64,000 nucleotides of DNA from Bacillus pseudomycoides DSM 12442. GTDB lineage: Bacteria > Bacillota > Bacilli > Bacillales > Bacillaceae_G. The notes below the pieces were generated by a model that was not told the DNA's origin, did no database searches, and worked only from the letters and a program-made list of their open reading frames with translations. The stretch's first letter is position 1. Each line of letters opens with the position of its first letter. The stretch spans positions 2,843,186-2,907,185 of the forward strand of contig NZ_CM000745.1 in NCBI RefSeq assembly GCF_000161455.1. The letters are read 5' to 3'. The position numbers were made by a program, and so were the translations under genes. Positions 9,513-18,695 of this stretch are shown here, piece after piece.

Positions 9513-9562
9513 CTTAAAACCTCCATTGAAATAATTCTTTAAAATACCATAATGCCACATAG

Positions 9563-9577
9563 AAAATTCTGAATTTT
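9563..9577 (-). promoter_or_regulatory. CodY-like palindrome upstream of brnQ
   Basis: A perfect 15-base palindrome, aaaattctgaatttt. It matches the CodY consensus AATTTTCWGAAAATT at 11 of 15 positions, with symmetric mismatches. Branched-chain amino-acid permeases are classic CodY targets in Bacillus, so repression is plausible, but the match is imperfect. Confidence 0.45.
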
Positions 9578-10022
9578 AAAATTGTTATATTCACAACGTT
9601 TTTTATTATACTCATATGAAATTTATATAGCAACCAAAAAAAAATTTTTTGAATTAATAATAAAAAGTAAATTTATGATATGAAATTTATATCATGCAAA
9701 TAATAGAGTTAAGATACAATCAAGTGACTATGGTTTTTATTTCACAAAAATAATTTCAATTATGAAATAGTTGAGCGTACATGTGTCTTGTAGGGGATAA
9801 TGAATAAAACATTAATATTAGAAAAATGAATCAAGGGATATTCCTGGTAATAATTGAAATTTAATAATTTGGATTTGTAAAACAACACTCTTTATTACAT
9901 AATTATCCATTCTAGAGTGATTGATCTTATTATTGACAATTGAATTAATTATATGATAAATTCAATTCTGTTTCTTAGTGATGCATCATTTGAAAGAATA
10001 TCGTATAGATAATTTCAAATGT
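9578..10022. other. Long divergent intergenic region
   Basis: A very AT-rich stretch between brnQ and the APC permease with no credible reading frame. It contains an imperfect palindrome around 9675-9695 (atgatatgaaatttatatcat). No T-box or known riboswitch core was recognised. Confidence 0.5.
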
Positions 10023-10054
10023 GCATTTCGAAAAATTCTGTTTTTTCGAAATGC
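10023..10054 (+). promoter_or_regulatory. Strong stem-loop upstream of the amino-acid permease gene
   Basis: Perfect 13-base arms gcatttcgaaaaa / ttttttcgaaatgc with a 5-base loop, about 120 bases before the permease start. No T-run follows, so it looks more like an operator or an RNA leader element than a terminator. Confidence 0.5.
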
Positions 10055-10173
10055 AAAGTTTAGAAATAAGTAAAAATTATAGCTATTGAAAAATAATAAT
10101 TATAAAAACTTTAAAAAGGAAAAGAAGAAGTTGTACTTAGTAAGGGATTATATTGAAAACGAGGTTTCTATTA

Positions 10174-11556
10174 ATGAGTCTACTAATTAAAAAGGAAATG
10201 AATGAAGAAAAGAAAAGGGTATTGAACCAAACGTTAGGAGCATTTGATTTAACTCTTTTAGGAATCGGGGCAATTATTGGAACTGGTATTTTTGTATTAA
10301 CAGGTATTGTGGCAGCGAAACATGCTGGCCCGGCAATTGTTCTATCTTTTGTATTGGCTGCAATTGTTTGTGCATGTGTGGCATTTTGTTATGCTGAATT
10401 TGCTTCTACTGTTCCAGTATCCGGTAGTGTATATTCTTATACATATATTACATTAGGAGAAATTTTTGCTTTTATAGTTGGTTGGTGTGTCATGTTAGAG
10501 TATTTATTAGCGACCTCTGCGGTAGCAGCTGGGTGGTCCGCTTATTTTCAATCATTACTTCTAGGATTTCATATTAAAATTCCTACTCTTTTTGCCTCGG
10601 CACCGGGCATGGGGAAAGGTGGAATCATTGATTTACCTGCAGTTTTTATTGTTTTAGTTGTTACATTTTTATTAAGTCGTGGTGCGAAAGAAAGTGCGCG
10701 TATTAACAATATAATGGTTATTATTAAACTTGCTGTTATTTTAGGATTTATTATTGTAGGTGGACAATATGTGAAACCAGAGAATTGGCAACCATTTCTT
10801 CCGTTTGGATTTCACGGTGTTATTGGAGGAGCGGCTACTGTATTTTTTGCCTTTTTAGGTTTTGATGCAGTTGCTACAGCAGCTGAAGAAGTGAAACGCC
10901 CACAACGCAATGTTCCAATTGGTCTTCTTGTATCGTTATGTATTTGTACAATTCTTTATATTGGTGTTTCATTTATTTTAACAGGAATGGTACCATTTAC
11001 TGAATTGAATGTAGCTGATCCAGTTGCATATGCATTGCGTGTTGTAGGAGAGGATAAAATTGCAGGTTTGTTATCAGTAGGAGCCATTGCTGGTTTAACT
11101 ACAGTTCTTTTGGTAGCCATGTTTGCTTTTGTACGGGTATCTTACTCAATGAGTCGAGATGGATTACTTCCAAAGAAGCTTTCAAGTGTACATAAACGTT
11201 TTCAAACACCATTCCTTAATACGTGGATTACAGGAATGCTCGCAGCACTTTTAGCGGGGCTTGTAGATTTGAATTTATTGGCGAATTTAGTGAATGTGGG
11301 AACGATAACAGCTTTTATATTTGTATGTATTGCGGTAATTGTACTGCGTAAAACAAACCCAAATATTGAAAGACCATTTCGTGCACCGTTGGTTCCTTTT
11401 TTACCGATAATGTCAATAATAAGTTGTATGTATTTAGCTTTAAATCTTTCTAAAGTAACTTTAATCAGTTTTATGGTTTGGGTTATGATAGGTATTTTGG
11501 TTTATTTTGTGTATGCTAAAAAGCATAGTAATGTAAGAAAAAGAAATGGCGCATAA
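10174..11556 (+). CDS. APC-superfamily amino acid permease (YfnA-like)
   Basis: A 460-residue, twelve-helix transporter of the amino acid-polyamine-organocation superfamily. The first helix carries the family motif LLGIGAIIGTGIFVLTG, and the FAFLGFDAVATAAEEVKRPQRN segment is typical of the cationic/YfnA-type branch. The start is the ATG at 10174, with GAGG nine bases upstream; a TTG at 10153 is also in frame. The substrate is not determined by sequence. The stop codon lies inside a dispersed repeat. Confidence 0.88.
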   Translation: MSLLIKKEMNEEKKRVLNQTLGAFDLTLLGIGAIIGTGIFVLTGIVAAKHAGPAIVLSFVLAAIVCACVAFCYAEFASTVPVSGSVYSYTYITLGEIFAFIVGWCVMLEYLLATSAVAAGWSAYFQSLLLGFHIKIPTLFASAPGMGKGGIIDLPAVFIVLVVTFLLSRGAKESARINNIMVIIKLAVILGFIIVGGQYVKPENWQPFLPFGFHGVIGGAATVFFAFLGFDAVATAAEEVKRPQRNVPIGLLVSLCICTILYIGVSFILTGMVPFTELNVADPVAYALRVVGEDKIAGLLSVGAIAGLTTVLLVAMFAFVRVSYSMSRDGLLPKKLSSVHKRFQTPFLNTWITGMLAALLAGLVDLNLLANLVNVGTITAFIFVCIAVIVLRKTNPNIERPFRAPLVPFLPIMSIISCMYLALNLSKVTLISFMVWVMIGILVYFVYAKKHSNVRKRNGA

Positions 11557-11633
11557 AGTGTAATAACCATCCCCTAAGGTGGGGTGTTAGCCCTCATCAA
11601 TTTAGCTTTACTGCTTGCGAATAGCGGATAAAT
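11552..11633 (-). repeat. Dispersed intergenic repeat, copy 2 (reverse, shortened)
   Basis: On the minus strand it reads tttatccgctattcgcaagc, then gatgagggctaaca, then cactttat. It is a degenerate copy of the repeat at 855. It overlaps the stop codon of the permease. Confidence 0.65.
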
Positions 11634-11646
11634 AATTGAAATAACA

Positions 11647-11706
11647 GCTGTAGGCTGAAAAGATAGCTTGTTTACAAGTAATTCTTTACTGTCTACAGCG
11701 ATTTTT
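11647..11706 (+). terminator. Large stem-loop with T-rich tail
   Basis: gctgtag and ctacagc close a ~53-base structure followed by attttta. A terminator for the permease is likely. Confidence 0.4.
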
Positions 11707-11781
11707 ATTTGTATATAAATAAAAACCCCATTATTGTAGAAAAAATTAAATTAAAAAAAGAAAGTGATGTGAGAATTAATA

Positions 11782-12036
11782 ATGTTCGTAAAATGTATGT
11801 ATATATTGTGTATTAGTGTCGTTGCTTTTTCGATGATGGGACTTGATAAACGTAAAGCAGTGAAAAAACAATGGCGTACCCCTGAGAGTACATTGTTTTT
11901 AATGTCTGCAGCAGGAGGAGCAATCGGAACGTGGATTGGAATGTATGTTTTTCACCATAAAACTCATAAAAATAAATTTAAAATTGGTATACCGCTTCTT
12001 GTTGCTATAACTTCATATGTTTTATGGGTAATTTAG
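11782..12036 (+). CDS. DUF1294 family small membrane protein
   Basis: An 84-residue protein with three hydrophobic helices. It matches the DUF1294 pattern: MGLDKRKA, a WRTPESTLFLM helix, a glycine-rich SAAGGAIGTWIGM stretch and the FHHKTHKNKF signature, all in the expected order. Function is unknown. It is transcribed alone, with AAAGAAAGTGATG upstream. Confidence 0.85.
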   Translation: MFVKCMYILCISVVAFSMMGLDKRKAVKKQWRTPESTLFLMSAAGGAIGTWIGMYVFHHKTHKNKFKIGIPLLVAITSYVLWVI

Positions 12037-12260
12037 GTTTACTTGGTTAGTTAGAGTTCGTGCAACAAATTAGGTTTCTATGAGGAGTCTAAAAGGAATT
12101 TAGCTGTTTTCTGCTAGGTTCTGAAGTATGTCATATTAAAAATAAGTAAGTTTTTTGAAAAAGGAATTTCATTGTCGAAAAAGATAGGGAGAGAATATTT
12201 GTAAAGGTTTAAAGATACACCTTATAATGAAGGGAAAAAGAGAAGAGGAGAAAAGGGAAG

Positions 12261-13202
12261 ATGGAGAGTCAAAAAGCACTGCAAAAGCAAGGGGTTTTAT
12301 ACGCAGCTGGTGCTTATATGATGTGGGGAGTTCTTCCGATTTACTGGAAATGGGTGGGGGAAGTTCCTGCAGAAGAGATATTAGCACATCGTATTGTTTG
12401 GGCATTTGTTTTTATGTTACTAATTTTGGGAGTATCGAGACGATTGGGGCAATTTCAGAGTGAACTTGTGAGTCTTTTTAAACGACCTAAATTATTAATT
12501 TCATTAACGATCGCTTCCGTTTTAATTAGTGGGAATTGGTTTGTGTACATATGGGCTGTGAATCAGAATCATATCATTGAAGCGAGTCTTGGTTATTATA
12601 TTAATCCTCTTGTAAGTATTTTACTTGGTACAGTTGTTTTGAAAGAAAAACTTAACTTTTGGCAATATGTTGCAGTTGGTTTAGCAGGAATAGGTGTTAT
12701 TATTTTAGCGTTTCGATACGGTTCAATTCCATGGATTGCTCTTTCACTGGCATTTACATTTGGGTTATATGGGTTAACCAAGAAATTGCTGAATTATGAT
12801 GCAATGATAGGACTTACGATGGAAACAATGATTGTGACGCCTCTTGCATTCATTTATTTAGTTATGATTGGTGAGCATGGTTTTGGTTCGTTTGGCTCTA
12901 TTTCGTTTACTTCAACGCTAATTTTAATGGGAGCAGGGACTGTTACTGCATTACCACTTTTTTATTTTGCAAAAGGAGCACAACTTATTCCGCTATATAT
13001 GATTGGATTTTTACAATATATTTCTCCGACTATTAATCTTATTTTAGGGGTTTTTGTGTTCCATGAGCATTTTACATCGGCTCATATGACAGCATTTTTC
13101 TTTATTTGGGTTGCATTATTGATATTTTCGGTGGCAAAAACAAAGTTTTTGCTTCGTAAGCAACCAAAGTTTCTTAAAAATAAATCAGCAAAAGTATCAT
13201 AA
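12261..13202 (+). CDS. rarD: EamA-family transporter RarD
   Basis: A 313-residue protein with ten hydrophobic helices, the size and topology of RarD-type drug/metabolite transporters. The N-terminus GVLYAAGAYMMWGVLPIYWK and the following EILAHRIVWA segment are diagnostic of this branch. The start ATG has GAGGAG close upstream. RarD was named for a chloramphenicol-related phenotype in Gram-negatives; the physiological substrate in Bacillus is unknown. Confidence 0.9.
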   Translation: MESQKALQKQGVLYAAGAYMMWGVLPIYWKWVGEVPAEEILAHRIVWAFVFMLLILGVSRRLGQFQSELVSLFKRPKLLISLTIASVLISGNWFVYIWAVNQNHIIEASLGYYINPLVSILLGTVVLKEKLNFWQYVAVGLAGIGVIILAFRYGSIPWIALSLAFTFGLYGLTKKLLNYDAMIGLTMETMIVTPLAFIYLVMIGEHGFGSFGSISFTSTLILMGAGTVTALPLFYFAKGAQLIPLYMIGFLQYISPTINLILGVFVFHEHFTSAHMTAFFFIWVALLIFSVAKTKFLLRKQPKFLKNKSAKVS

Positions 13203-13227
13203 AGCGTAGTATTTTCTACGCTTTTTT
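13201..13227 (+). terminator. Rho-independent terminator after rarD
   Basis: Stem aaagcgtag / ctacgcttt with a T6 tail. Confidence 0.85.
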
Positions 13228-13279
13228 CTTTATACTTATAGTATAGAATTTCCATTACTGCAAGTAGGGAGCTGGAAAT

Positions 13280-13705
13280 ATGGAAACAATTTTACATAAT
13301 GATCCGCTTATGGCAGCTGTAATTGCCTGGTTTTTGGCGCAATTAACGAAAGTTATTTTTAAGTTAGTAAAGACAAAAGAGTTCGATTTTGCACAGTTTT
13401 TTGCTTCTGGTGGAATGCCAAGCTCTCATTCTTCAACAGTTACAGCGTTAGCAACAGGAGTTGGCATGGTGGAAGGAGTTACGAGTGCAGTGTTTGCTGT
13501 AGCAGCCATTTTTGCCATTATTGTCATGTATGATGCTTCAGGGGTAAGGCTTGCAGTAAGTAAACAGGCGAAGATTTTAAATGATTTTTTTCATGGCAGA
13601 CAAACCGAATATAAAAAGCTGAATGAGCTTGTTGGACACACGCCTTATCAAGTGGTTGTCGGAGCTATTTTAGGAATTGTTGTTGGAATTGGATATTGTT
13701 TATGA
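13280..13705 (+). CDS. Divergent PAP2 (DUF212/YuiD) family membrane protein
   Basis: A 141-residue protein of the divergent PAP2 family, with three or four hydrophobic segments. The GGMPSSHSSTVTALATGVGM stretch carries the SSHS phosphatase-type motif that links this family to PAP2 acid phosphatases. MYDASGVRLAVSKQA and the LNELVGHTPYQVVVGA tail are standard YuiD features. It is probably a membrane lipid-phosphate enzyme, but no activity is established. Its own terminator follows. Confidence 0.87.
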   Translation: METILHNDPLMAAVIAWFLAQLTKVIFKLVKTKEFDFAQFFASGGMPSSHSSTVTALATGVGMVEGVTSAVFAVAAIFAIIVMYDASGVRLAVSKQAKILNDFFHGRQTEYKKLNELVGHTPYQVVVGAILGIVVGIGYCL

Positions 13706-13735
13706 GCAGAATGTGTATTTACATGTTCTGCTTTT
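13705..13735 (+). terminator. Hairpin terminator after the YuiD-like gene
   Basis: Stem agcagaatgt / acatgttctgct with a tttt tail. Confidence 0.7.
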
Positions 13736-13747
13736 ATCATTTTAACC

Positions 13748-13793
13748 GAGAAGCCCCCCTCCTCTAAACGAAGTGAAGGTGGGGGTAGTTCAA
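13748..13793 (+). repeat. Solo right-end-like hairpin of an IS200/IS605-type element
   Basis: It reads gagaagcccccctcctctaa, then a loop, then gaaggtgggggtagttca. Bacillus IS605-group elements typically end in such a gaagccccacc / ggtgggagtagttcac hairpin. No transposase gene lies beside it, so it is a relic or a very small non-autonomous element. A comparable hairpin is at 52931. Confidence 0.5.
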
Positions 13794-13852
13794 TTGTTTT
13801 ATACATAATTGCGTGCGAAGTGGCATATCGTATACGGATTTAGAAAGGGTAG

Positions 13853-15721
13853 GTGAAAAGGGTGTTATTATATGAAAAAGTGCGTCAAGAAGTCGAGCGG
13901 AAAGTTACTGCACTTCGAACGATGCAATATCAAGATGGGGCTTGGCGTTTTTGTTTTGAAGGTTCTCCATTAACGGATTGTCATATGATTTTTTTACTAA
14001 GATTATTAGGACAAAATGGTGAGATGGAGCCATTTGTTACTCGAGTTGCATCTCTTCAAACAAATGAAGGAACCTGGAAGCTATATGAAGATGAATCTGT
14101 TGGCAATTTGTCTACTACAATTAATGCATATGTCGCTTTACTTGCTTCTGGAAGGTATACGAAAGAAGATATAAATATGAAGCGTGCAGAAGCGTTTATT
14201 CGGAGGCAGGGTGGGATTACAAAGGCTCACTTTATGACGAAGTTTTTATTAGCGCTTCATGGAGGATATGAATATCCTTCTTTATTTCACTTCCCAACAC
14301 CCATGTTATTTTTACCTGAAGATTCCCCGCTTAGTATATTTGAGCTAAGTAGTTCCGCACGTATTCACCTCATTCCGATGATGATTTGTATGAATAAACG
14401 ATTTACTGTGTCCAAAACGATTCTTCCTAATTTAGATTATATTTCAGGTGGGAGTAAAAAGCAGTGGTTCCGTGAAGAACGTTCATCATTGTTTCAAAGG
14501 CTTCTTGGTGACGTGAAAAAGTTTTTATCTTATCCGTTATCTTTACAACATAAGGGATATAAAGAAGCAGAGCGTTTTATGATTGAGCGGATTGAAACAA
14601 ATGGAACACTATATAGTTATGCGAGTGCTACATTTTATATGATTTATGCATTGCTTGCACTTGGGCATTCGATTCAGTCACCGCTTATTTCCAATGCAGT
14701 ATTAGGGTTGAAATCTTATATATGGAATATGAACAAGGGGACACATCTTCAAAATTCACCATCTACAGTGTGGGATACAGCTTTACTAAGTTATTCGTTG
14801 CAAGAAGCAGGTGTACCAAATGATAACCAAATGATTCAAAAAGCGACAGATTATTTGTTGCAAAAACAACATAAGGAGAAAAAAGATTGGAGTGTGCATG
14901 CTCCATCACTAGACGCTGGAGGTTGGGGCTTTTCTGATGTGAATACAACAATTCCAGATATTGATGATACAACAGCTGCCCTAAGAGCGATAGCACGAAG
15001 CCGAGAAGGAAATCAAAGAATAGAAGAAGCTTGGAGAAAAGGCATTGAATGGGTCAAAGGGTTACAAAATATTGATGGAGGCTGGGCAGCTTTTGAAAGA
15101 GGTGTAACGAGTCATTTTCTGACTCATTTACCACTTGATAACGCAGGAGACATGACTACGGACCCATCTACGTCAGATATTACAGGTAGGGTGTTGGAGT
15201 TTTTTGGAACATATGCTCCGCACCAGCTAAAAGATGACCAAAAGGATCGAGCAATTAAATGGTTAATGCAAGCACAGGAGAAGAATGGATCATGGTATGG
15301 AAAATGGGGAGTGTGTTACATATACGGTACTTGGGCAGCCCTCACAGGTTTACGTGCTGTAGGAGTTCCATCTAATCATACAGCTTTACAAAAAGCAGCT
15401 ACATGGTTAGAGCGTATTCAACATAACGATGGAGGTTGGGGAGAGTCTTGCAGGAGTAGCATAGAAAAGCATTTTATTTCGTTACCGTTTAGTACACCAT
15501 CACAAACGGCATGGGCACTCGATGCACTTATTACTTTTTATGATACGGAAACACCTGTCATTCGAAAAGGGATTTCTTATTTACTTGCACATCTAAATCA
15601 GAATCAGGATTATCCTACAGGCATAGGGCTACCAGATGGTTTTTATATTCGCTACCATAGCTACCATCATATATTTCCAATCCTTACTTTTGCGCATTAT
15701 ATCAAAAAATATATGAAATAA
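13853..15721 (+). CDS. shc: Squalene-hopene cyclase
   Basis: A 622-residue triterpene cyclase, close to the usual ~620-630. It converts squalene to hopene, or sesquarterpene-type polyprenes in Bacillus. The catalytic DxDD motif is present (PDIDDTTAALRA, around residue 370), and several QW repeats are visible (NIDGGWAAFERG, EKNGSWYGKWG, HNDGGWGE). The start is a GTG at 13853 behind GAAAGGGTAG. It is monocistronic, with its own terminator; an SDR gene follows after a small minus-strand gene. Confidence 0.94.
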   Translation: MKRVLLYEKVRQEVERKVTALRTMQYQDGAWRFCFEGSPLTDCHMIFLLRLLGQNGEMEPFVTRVASLQTNEGTWKLYEDESVGNLSTTINAYVALLASGRYTKEDINMKRAEAFIRRQGGITKAHFMTKFLLALHGGYEYPSLFHFPTPMLFLPEDSPLSIFELSSSARIHLIPMMICMNKRFTVSKTILPNLDYISGGSKKQWFREERSSLFQRLLGDVKKFLSYPLSLQHKGYKEAERFMIERIETNGTLYSYASATFYMIYALLALGHSIQSPLISNAVLGLKSYIWNMNKGTHLQNSPSTVWDTALLSYSLQEAGVPNDNQMIQKATDYLLQKQHKEKKDWSVHAPSLDAGGWGFSDVNTTIPDIDDTTAALRAIARSREGNQRIEEAWRKGIEWVKGLQNIDGGWAAFERGVTSHFLTHLPLDNAGDMTTDPSTSDITGRVLEFFGTYAPHQLKDDQKDRAIKWLMQAQEKNGSWYGKWGVCYIYGTWAALTGLRAVGVPSNHTALQKAATWLERIQHNDGGWGESCRSSIEKHFISLPFSTPSQTAWALDALITFYDTETPVIRKGISYLLAHLNQNQDYPTGIGLPDGFYIRYHSYHHIFPILTFAHYIKKYMK

Positions 15722-15743
15722 ACCGAGAAATGATCTCGGTTTA
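15720..15743 (+). terminator. Terminator after squalene-hopene cyclase
   Basis: Stem aaaccgaga / tctcggttta starting within the stop codon. Confidence 0.75.
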
Positions 15744-15804
15744 TTTCATTTTGTATGGGTAGTAGTAGGTCCCAATTGCAAAAGGATAAGGGCGAGATAG
15801 CGCC

Positions 15805-15954
15805 TTATTTTTGTTTAGACTGGCGTTTTTGACGTGCATCGGCGGCGTCAGCACGTGCATTTGCTTCTAAGTCATCATGATCAGCAAGTTCACGAGAGAA
15901 CTCTACATCGATGCCATCAGAAGTTTTGCTATACCCTAGGTTCTTTTTGTTCAT
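15805..15954 (-). CDS. YfhD-like small protein
   Basis: A 49-residue hydrophilic protein beginning MNKKNLGYSKTSDGIDVEFS. The ATG at 15954 follows AAGGAGAT at eight bases; the longer frame lacks a ribosome site. The DGIDVEFSRELADHDDLEA core followed by a charged Ala/Arg-rich tail resembles the Bacillus YfhD family of small proteins, many of which are sporulation-associated. Function is unknown. Confidence 0.75.
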   Translation of the reverse strand: MNKKNLGYSKTSDGIDVEFSRELADHDDLEANARADAADARQKRQSKQK

Positions 15955-16086
15955 TCGACACAATCTCCTTGTGTTTATGCTATGTTGCAAGTTTAGTTTG
16001 ACACAAATAGACTTTTTTATACAAAAAGGATTTGGAAAGCATAAAGCCGAAATATACAGTATAAGTAATAGAAATGGGGGATAGGG

Positions 16087-16827
16087 ATGGATTTTTTACA
16101 TGGGAAAACAGCTGTTGTAACAGGAGCAGCGCAAGGGATTGGGAAAGAAATTGCTTGTACTTTTGCAAAGTTAGGTGCAAAGGTGTTAATCAGTGATGTA
16201 AATGAGAAGAAATTAAAAGAAACAGCAAGAGAATTTTTAGATCAAGGATATGAAGTAAGTTTATACGCATGTGATGTGAGTAATCAAAGTGAAGCGAAAT
16301 CGTTAGTCGAATACGCAGTTCAAACATTTGGAGAATTACATGTTTTAGTGAATAATGCAGGGATTACAAGAGATGCGATGTTACATAAAATGGAGAAATC
16401 AGCTTGGGAGCAAGTAATGCAAGTAAATTTAACAGGTGTGTTTTATTGTATGCAACCGGCACTTCTTTACATGAGGCAGCAACAATTTGGACGTATCATC
16501 AATATTTCTTCGATTAGTAGGGAAGGTAATATTGGGCAAGCAAATTATGCTGCAACGAAAGCGGGCGTCATTGGATTAACAAAAACGGCAGCAAAAGAAG
16601 TGGGCGGATTTGGTATTACTTGTAATGCCATTTGTCCCGGTTTTATGGATACAGATATGACAAAAACAATACCAGATAAAGTGAAAGAGAAGATGGTTGG
16701 TGCAATCCCAGTTGGAAGAATTGGAATGCCACAAGATATCGCGAATGCAGCGGCCTTTTTCGCTTCAGAGTATGCTTCTTATATTACAGGCGAGGTATTA
16801 AATGTGAGTGGTGGCTTGCAAGTGTAA
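16087..16827 (+). CDS. SDR-family 3-oxoacyl-ACP / acetoacetyl-CoA type reductase
   Basis: A 246-residue classical short-chain dehydrogenase. The cofactor motif TGAAQGIG is at residues 12-19, NNAG lies near residue 88, and the catalytic Ser (INISSIS), Tyr and Lys (YAATKAG) are all present. The NAICPGFMDTDMT and ITGEVLNVSGGLQV segments are FabG-like. It is unlinked to fatty-acid genes, so it is one of the FabG paralogues rather than the housekeeping enzyme; the physiological substrate is not known. Confidence 0.88.
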   Translation: MDFLHGKTAVVTGAAQGIGKEIACTFAKLGAKVLISDVNEKKLKETAREFLDQGYEVSLYACDVSNQSEAKSLVEYAVQTFGELHVLVNNAGITRDAMLHKMEKSAWEQVMQVNLTGVFYCMQPALLYMRQQQFGRIINISSISREGNIGQANYAATKAGVIGLTKTAAKEVGGFGITCNAICPGFMDTDMTKTIPDKVKEKMVGAIPVGRIGMPQDIANAAAFFASEYASYITGEVLNVSGGLQV

Positions 16828-16904
16828 GAGATAGTTCCATATTTTCAAATATGTTACGGAATAAAATAATTGGATTTTCTAAAAAATTTGTTACATAATA
16901 AGTA

Positions 16905-16935
16905 GAGCCTGACCAACCTTGGTCAGGCCCTTTCA
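16905..16935. terminator. Bidirectional terminator
   Basis: Perfect ten-base stem gcctgaccaa / ttggtcaggc between the convergent SDR and aldehyde dehydrogenase genes. Confidence 0.85.
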
Positions 16936-16936
16936 T

Positions 16937-18421
16937 TTAGTTTAGGTTCACCCAAACACTCTTCACTTCTGTATAGTTATTTAATGCATAAGAACCCATT
17001 TCACGGCCAAGGCCAGATTGCTTAAATCCACCAAATGGAGAAGCTGCATCAAATACGTTGTAACAGTTTACCCATACTGTACCAGCACGAACTTTACTTG
17101 CAATGTAATGTGCATTCTTTACATTTTCTGTCCATACACCAGCGGCTAAGCCAAATGATGACTTATTTGCACGTTCAATTACTTCGTCAATATCATTAAA
17201 CGGCAATGCAGAGATGACAGGACCAAAAATTTCTTCTTTTGCAATTGTCATTTCATCATTTACGTCCGCAAATACAGTTGGAGCGACGAAATAACCTTGC
17301 TCGTATGGTTTGTTTCCACCAACAAGTACTTCTGCGCCTTCTTCGATCCCTTTTTCAATGTATCCCATAACGCGTTTTTGTTGTTCTTCAGAAACAAGAG
17401 GTCCAATTGTAGTTTGTGGATCTAGACCTGCACCTTGTGTTAATTTTTTTGAATATAGAACAAGGTCAGCCATAACATTATCATACATTTTCTTTGGAAT
17501 AAATAAACGTGACCCTGCACAGCATACTTGACCTTGGTTAAACATAACACCGGAAAGTGCTGCTGGGATTGCTCGAGATAAATCAGCATCTGGTAAAATA
17601 ATATTCGGTGATTTACCTCCAAGTTCTAATGTAACTCGTTTTAATGTTTCAGATGCTTGTCTCATAATTTGTTTACCAACCGGAGTAGAACCCGTAAATG
17701 CAATTTTATCAACGAGAGGATGATTGACAAGAGCTTGTCCAGCTGTCTCGCCAAATCCTGGTACGATGTTGACAACGCCTTTTGGGAATCCAGCCTCTTC
17801 AAATAATTCAGCTAAGTATAGAGCGGAAAGAGGTGTTTGTTCTGCTGGCTTCAATACGATTGTACAACCAGTTGCAAGAGCAGCCCCCATTTTCCACATT
17901 GCCATAAGGAGTGGGAAGTTCCACGGAATAATTTGCCCAACAACACCAACAGCTTCATGGCGTGTATAGTTAAAATATTCACCAGAGACTGGGATTGTTT
18001 GACCGACAATTTTTGTAGCCCAGCCAGCGTAATAACGCATATGTTCAATTGCAAGCGGAATGTCTGCTGCTAATGTTTCGCGAATTGGTTTCCCATTATC
18101 CAATGTTTCAAGTTGTGCAAGTTCCTCTTTGTGTTCCTCCATTAAATCTGCAAGTTTATACATAAGACGGCTGCGTTCAGCGCCGCTCATACGCGACCAA
18201 GGTCCTTCATCAAATGCAACTCTAGCAGCTACTACAGCTTTATGAATATCTTCGCGACCAGCTTCGGAAACAATCGCAAGTGTTTCGCCAGTTGCTGGGT
18301 TAGGAGTTTTAAATGTCTTTCCGGAAGCGCTTTCGACGAACGCCCCATTCACATATAATTTTTTTGTTCCTTGAAGAAACTTTTCTACTTTTTCATGAAG
18401 ATTTACAGCTAGTTGACTCAT
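16937..18421 (-). CDS. dhaS: NAD-dependent aldehyde dehydrogenase (DhaS-like)
   Basis: A 494-residue aldehyde dehydrogenase, the usual family length. The catalytic Cys lies in NQGQVCCAGSR, the general-base Glu in ELGGKSPN, and IIPWNFPLLMAMWK is the substrate/cofactor segment. The C-terminal FGGFKQSGLGREMG motif is intact. It oxidises aldehydes to acids with NAD(P); the specific substrate is inferred only from similarity to the B. subtilis DhaS type. The start has a GGGGG site six bases upstream. Transcribed singly. Confidence 0.88.
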   Translation of the reverse strand: MSQLAVNLHEKVEKFLQGTKKLYVNGAFVESASGKTFKTPNPATGETLAIVSEAGREDIHKAVVAARVAFDEGPWSRMSGAERSRLMYKLADLMEEHKEELAQLETLDNGKPIRETLAADIPLAIEHMRYYAGWATKIVGQTIPVSGEYFNYTRHEAVGVVGQIIPWNFPLLMAMWKMGAALATGCTIVLKPAEQTPLSALYLAELFEEAGFPKGVVNIVPGFGETAGQALVNHPLVDKIAFTGSTPVGKQIMRQASETLKRVTLELGGKSPNIILPDADLSRAIPAALSGVMFNQGQVCCAGSRLFIPKKMYDNVMADLVLYSKKLTQGAGLDPQTTIGPLVSEEQQKRVMGYIEKGIEEGAEVLVGGNKPYEQGYFVAPTVFADVNDEMTIAKEEIFGPVISALPFNDIDEVIERANKSSFGLAAGVWTENVKNAHYIASKVRAGTVWVNCYNVFDAASPFGGFKQSGLGREMGSYALNNYTEVKSVWVNLN

Positions 18422-18619
18422 TGTACAACCCCCTTGAAAATATAATGTAAACGCAGTACGAGACGGCGTTTATTCCTGTAACAAAGTTGTAAAGAAACTA
18501 GATGGAAGACCTCTAATTTTAATCATAAATAATAAAGACTGAAAATTCAAATTTCATTTACATTACAATTGTAAAAATTATGTAATACAGAGTTGGATTC
18601 TATATATTTGCAAAAAATC

Positions 18620-18656
18620 TTTCTAGTTTTTCTTTTCTAGTAGGAAAAACTAGAAA
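18620..18656 (+). promoter_or_regulatory. Perfect 13-base inverted repeat upstream of yhdT-panF
   Basis: Arms tttctagtttttc / gaaaaactagaaa are separated by 11 bases and lie about 40 bases before the first gene of the operon. This is an operator-like or leader-hairpin arrangement; the cognate regulator is not known. Confidence 0.5.
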
Positions 18657-18695
18657 AACAATGTTACAATTATACATCGTGAGAGGAGGGAGAAA

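Noticed and set aside
9513..10173. T-box or amino-acid riboswitch upstream of brnQ or the permease
   Set aside because: No AG-bulge/T-box core (TGGNACCGCG type) was found on either strand.
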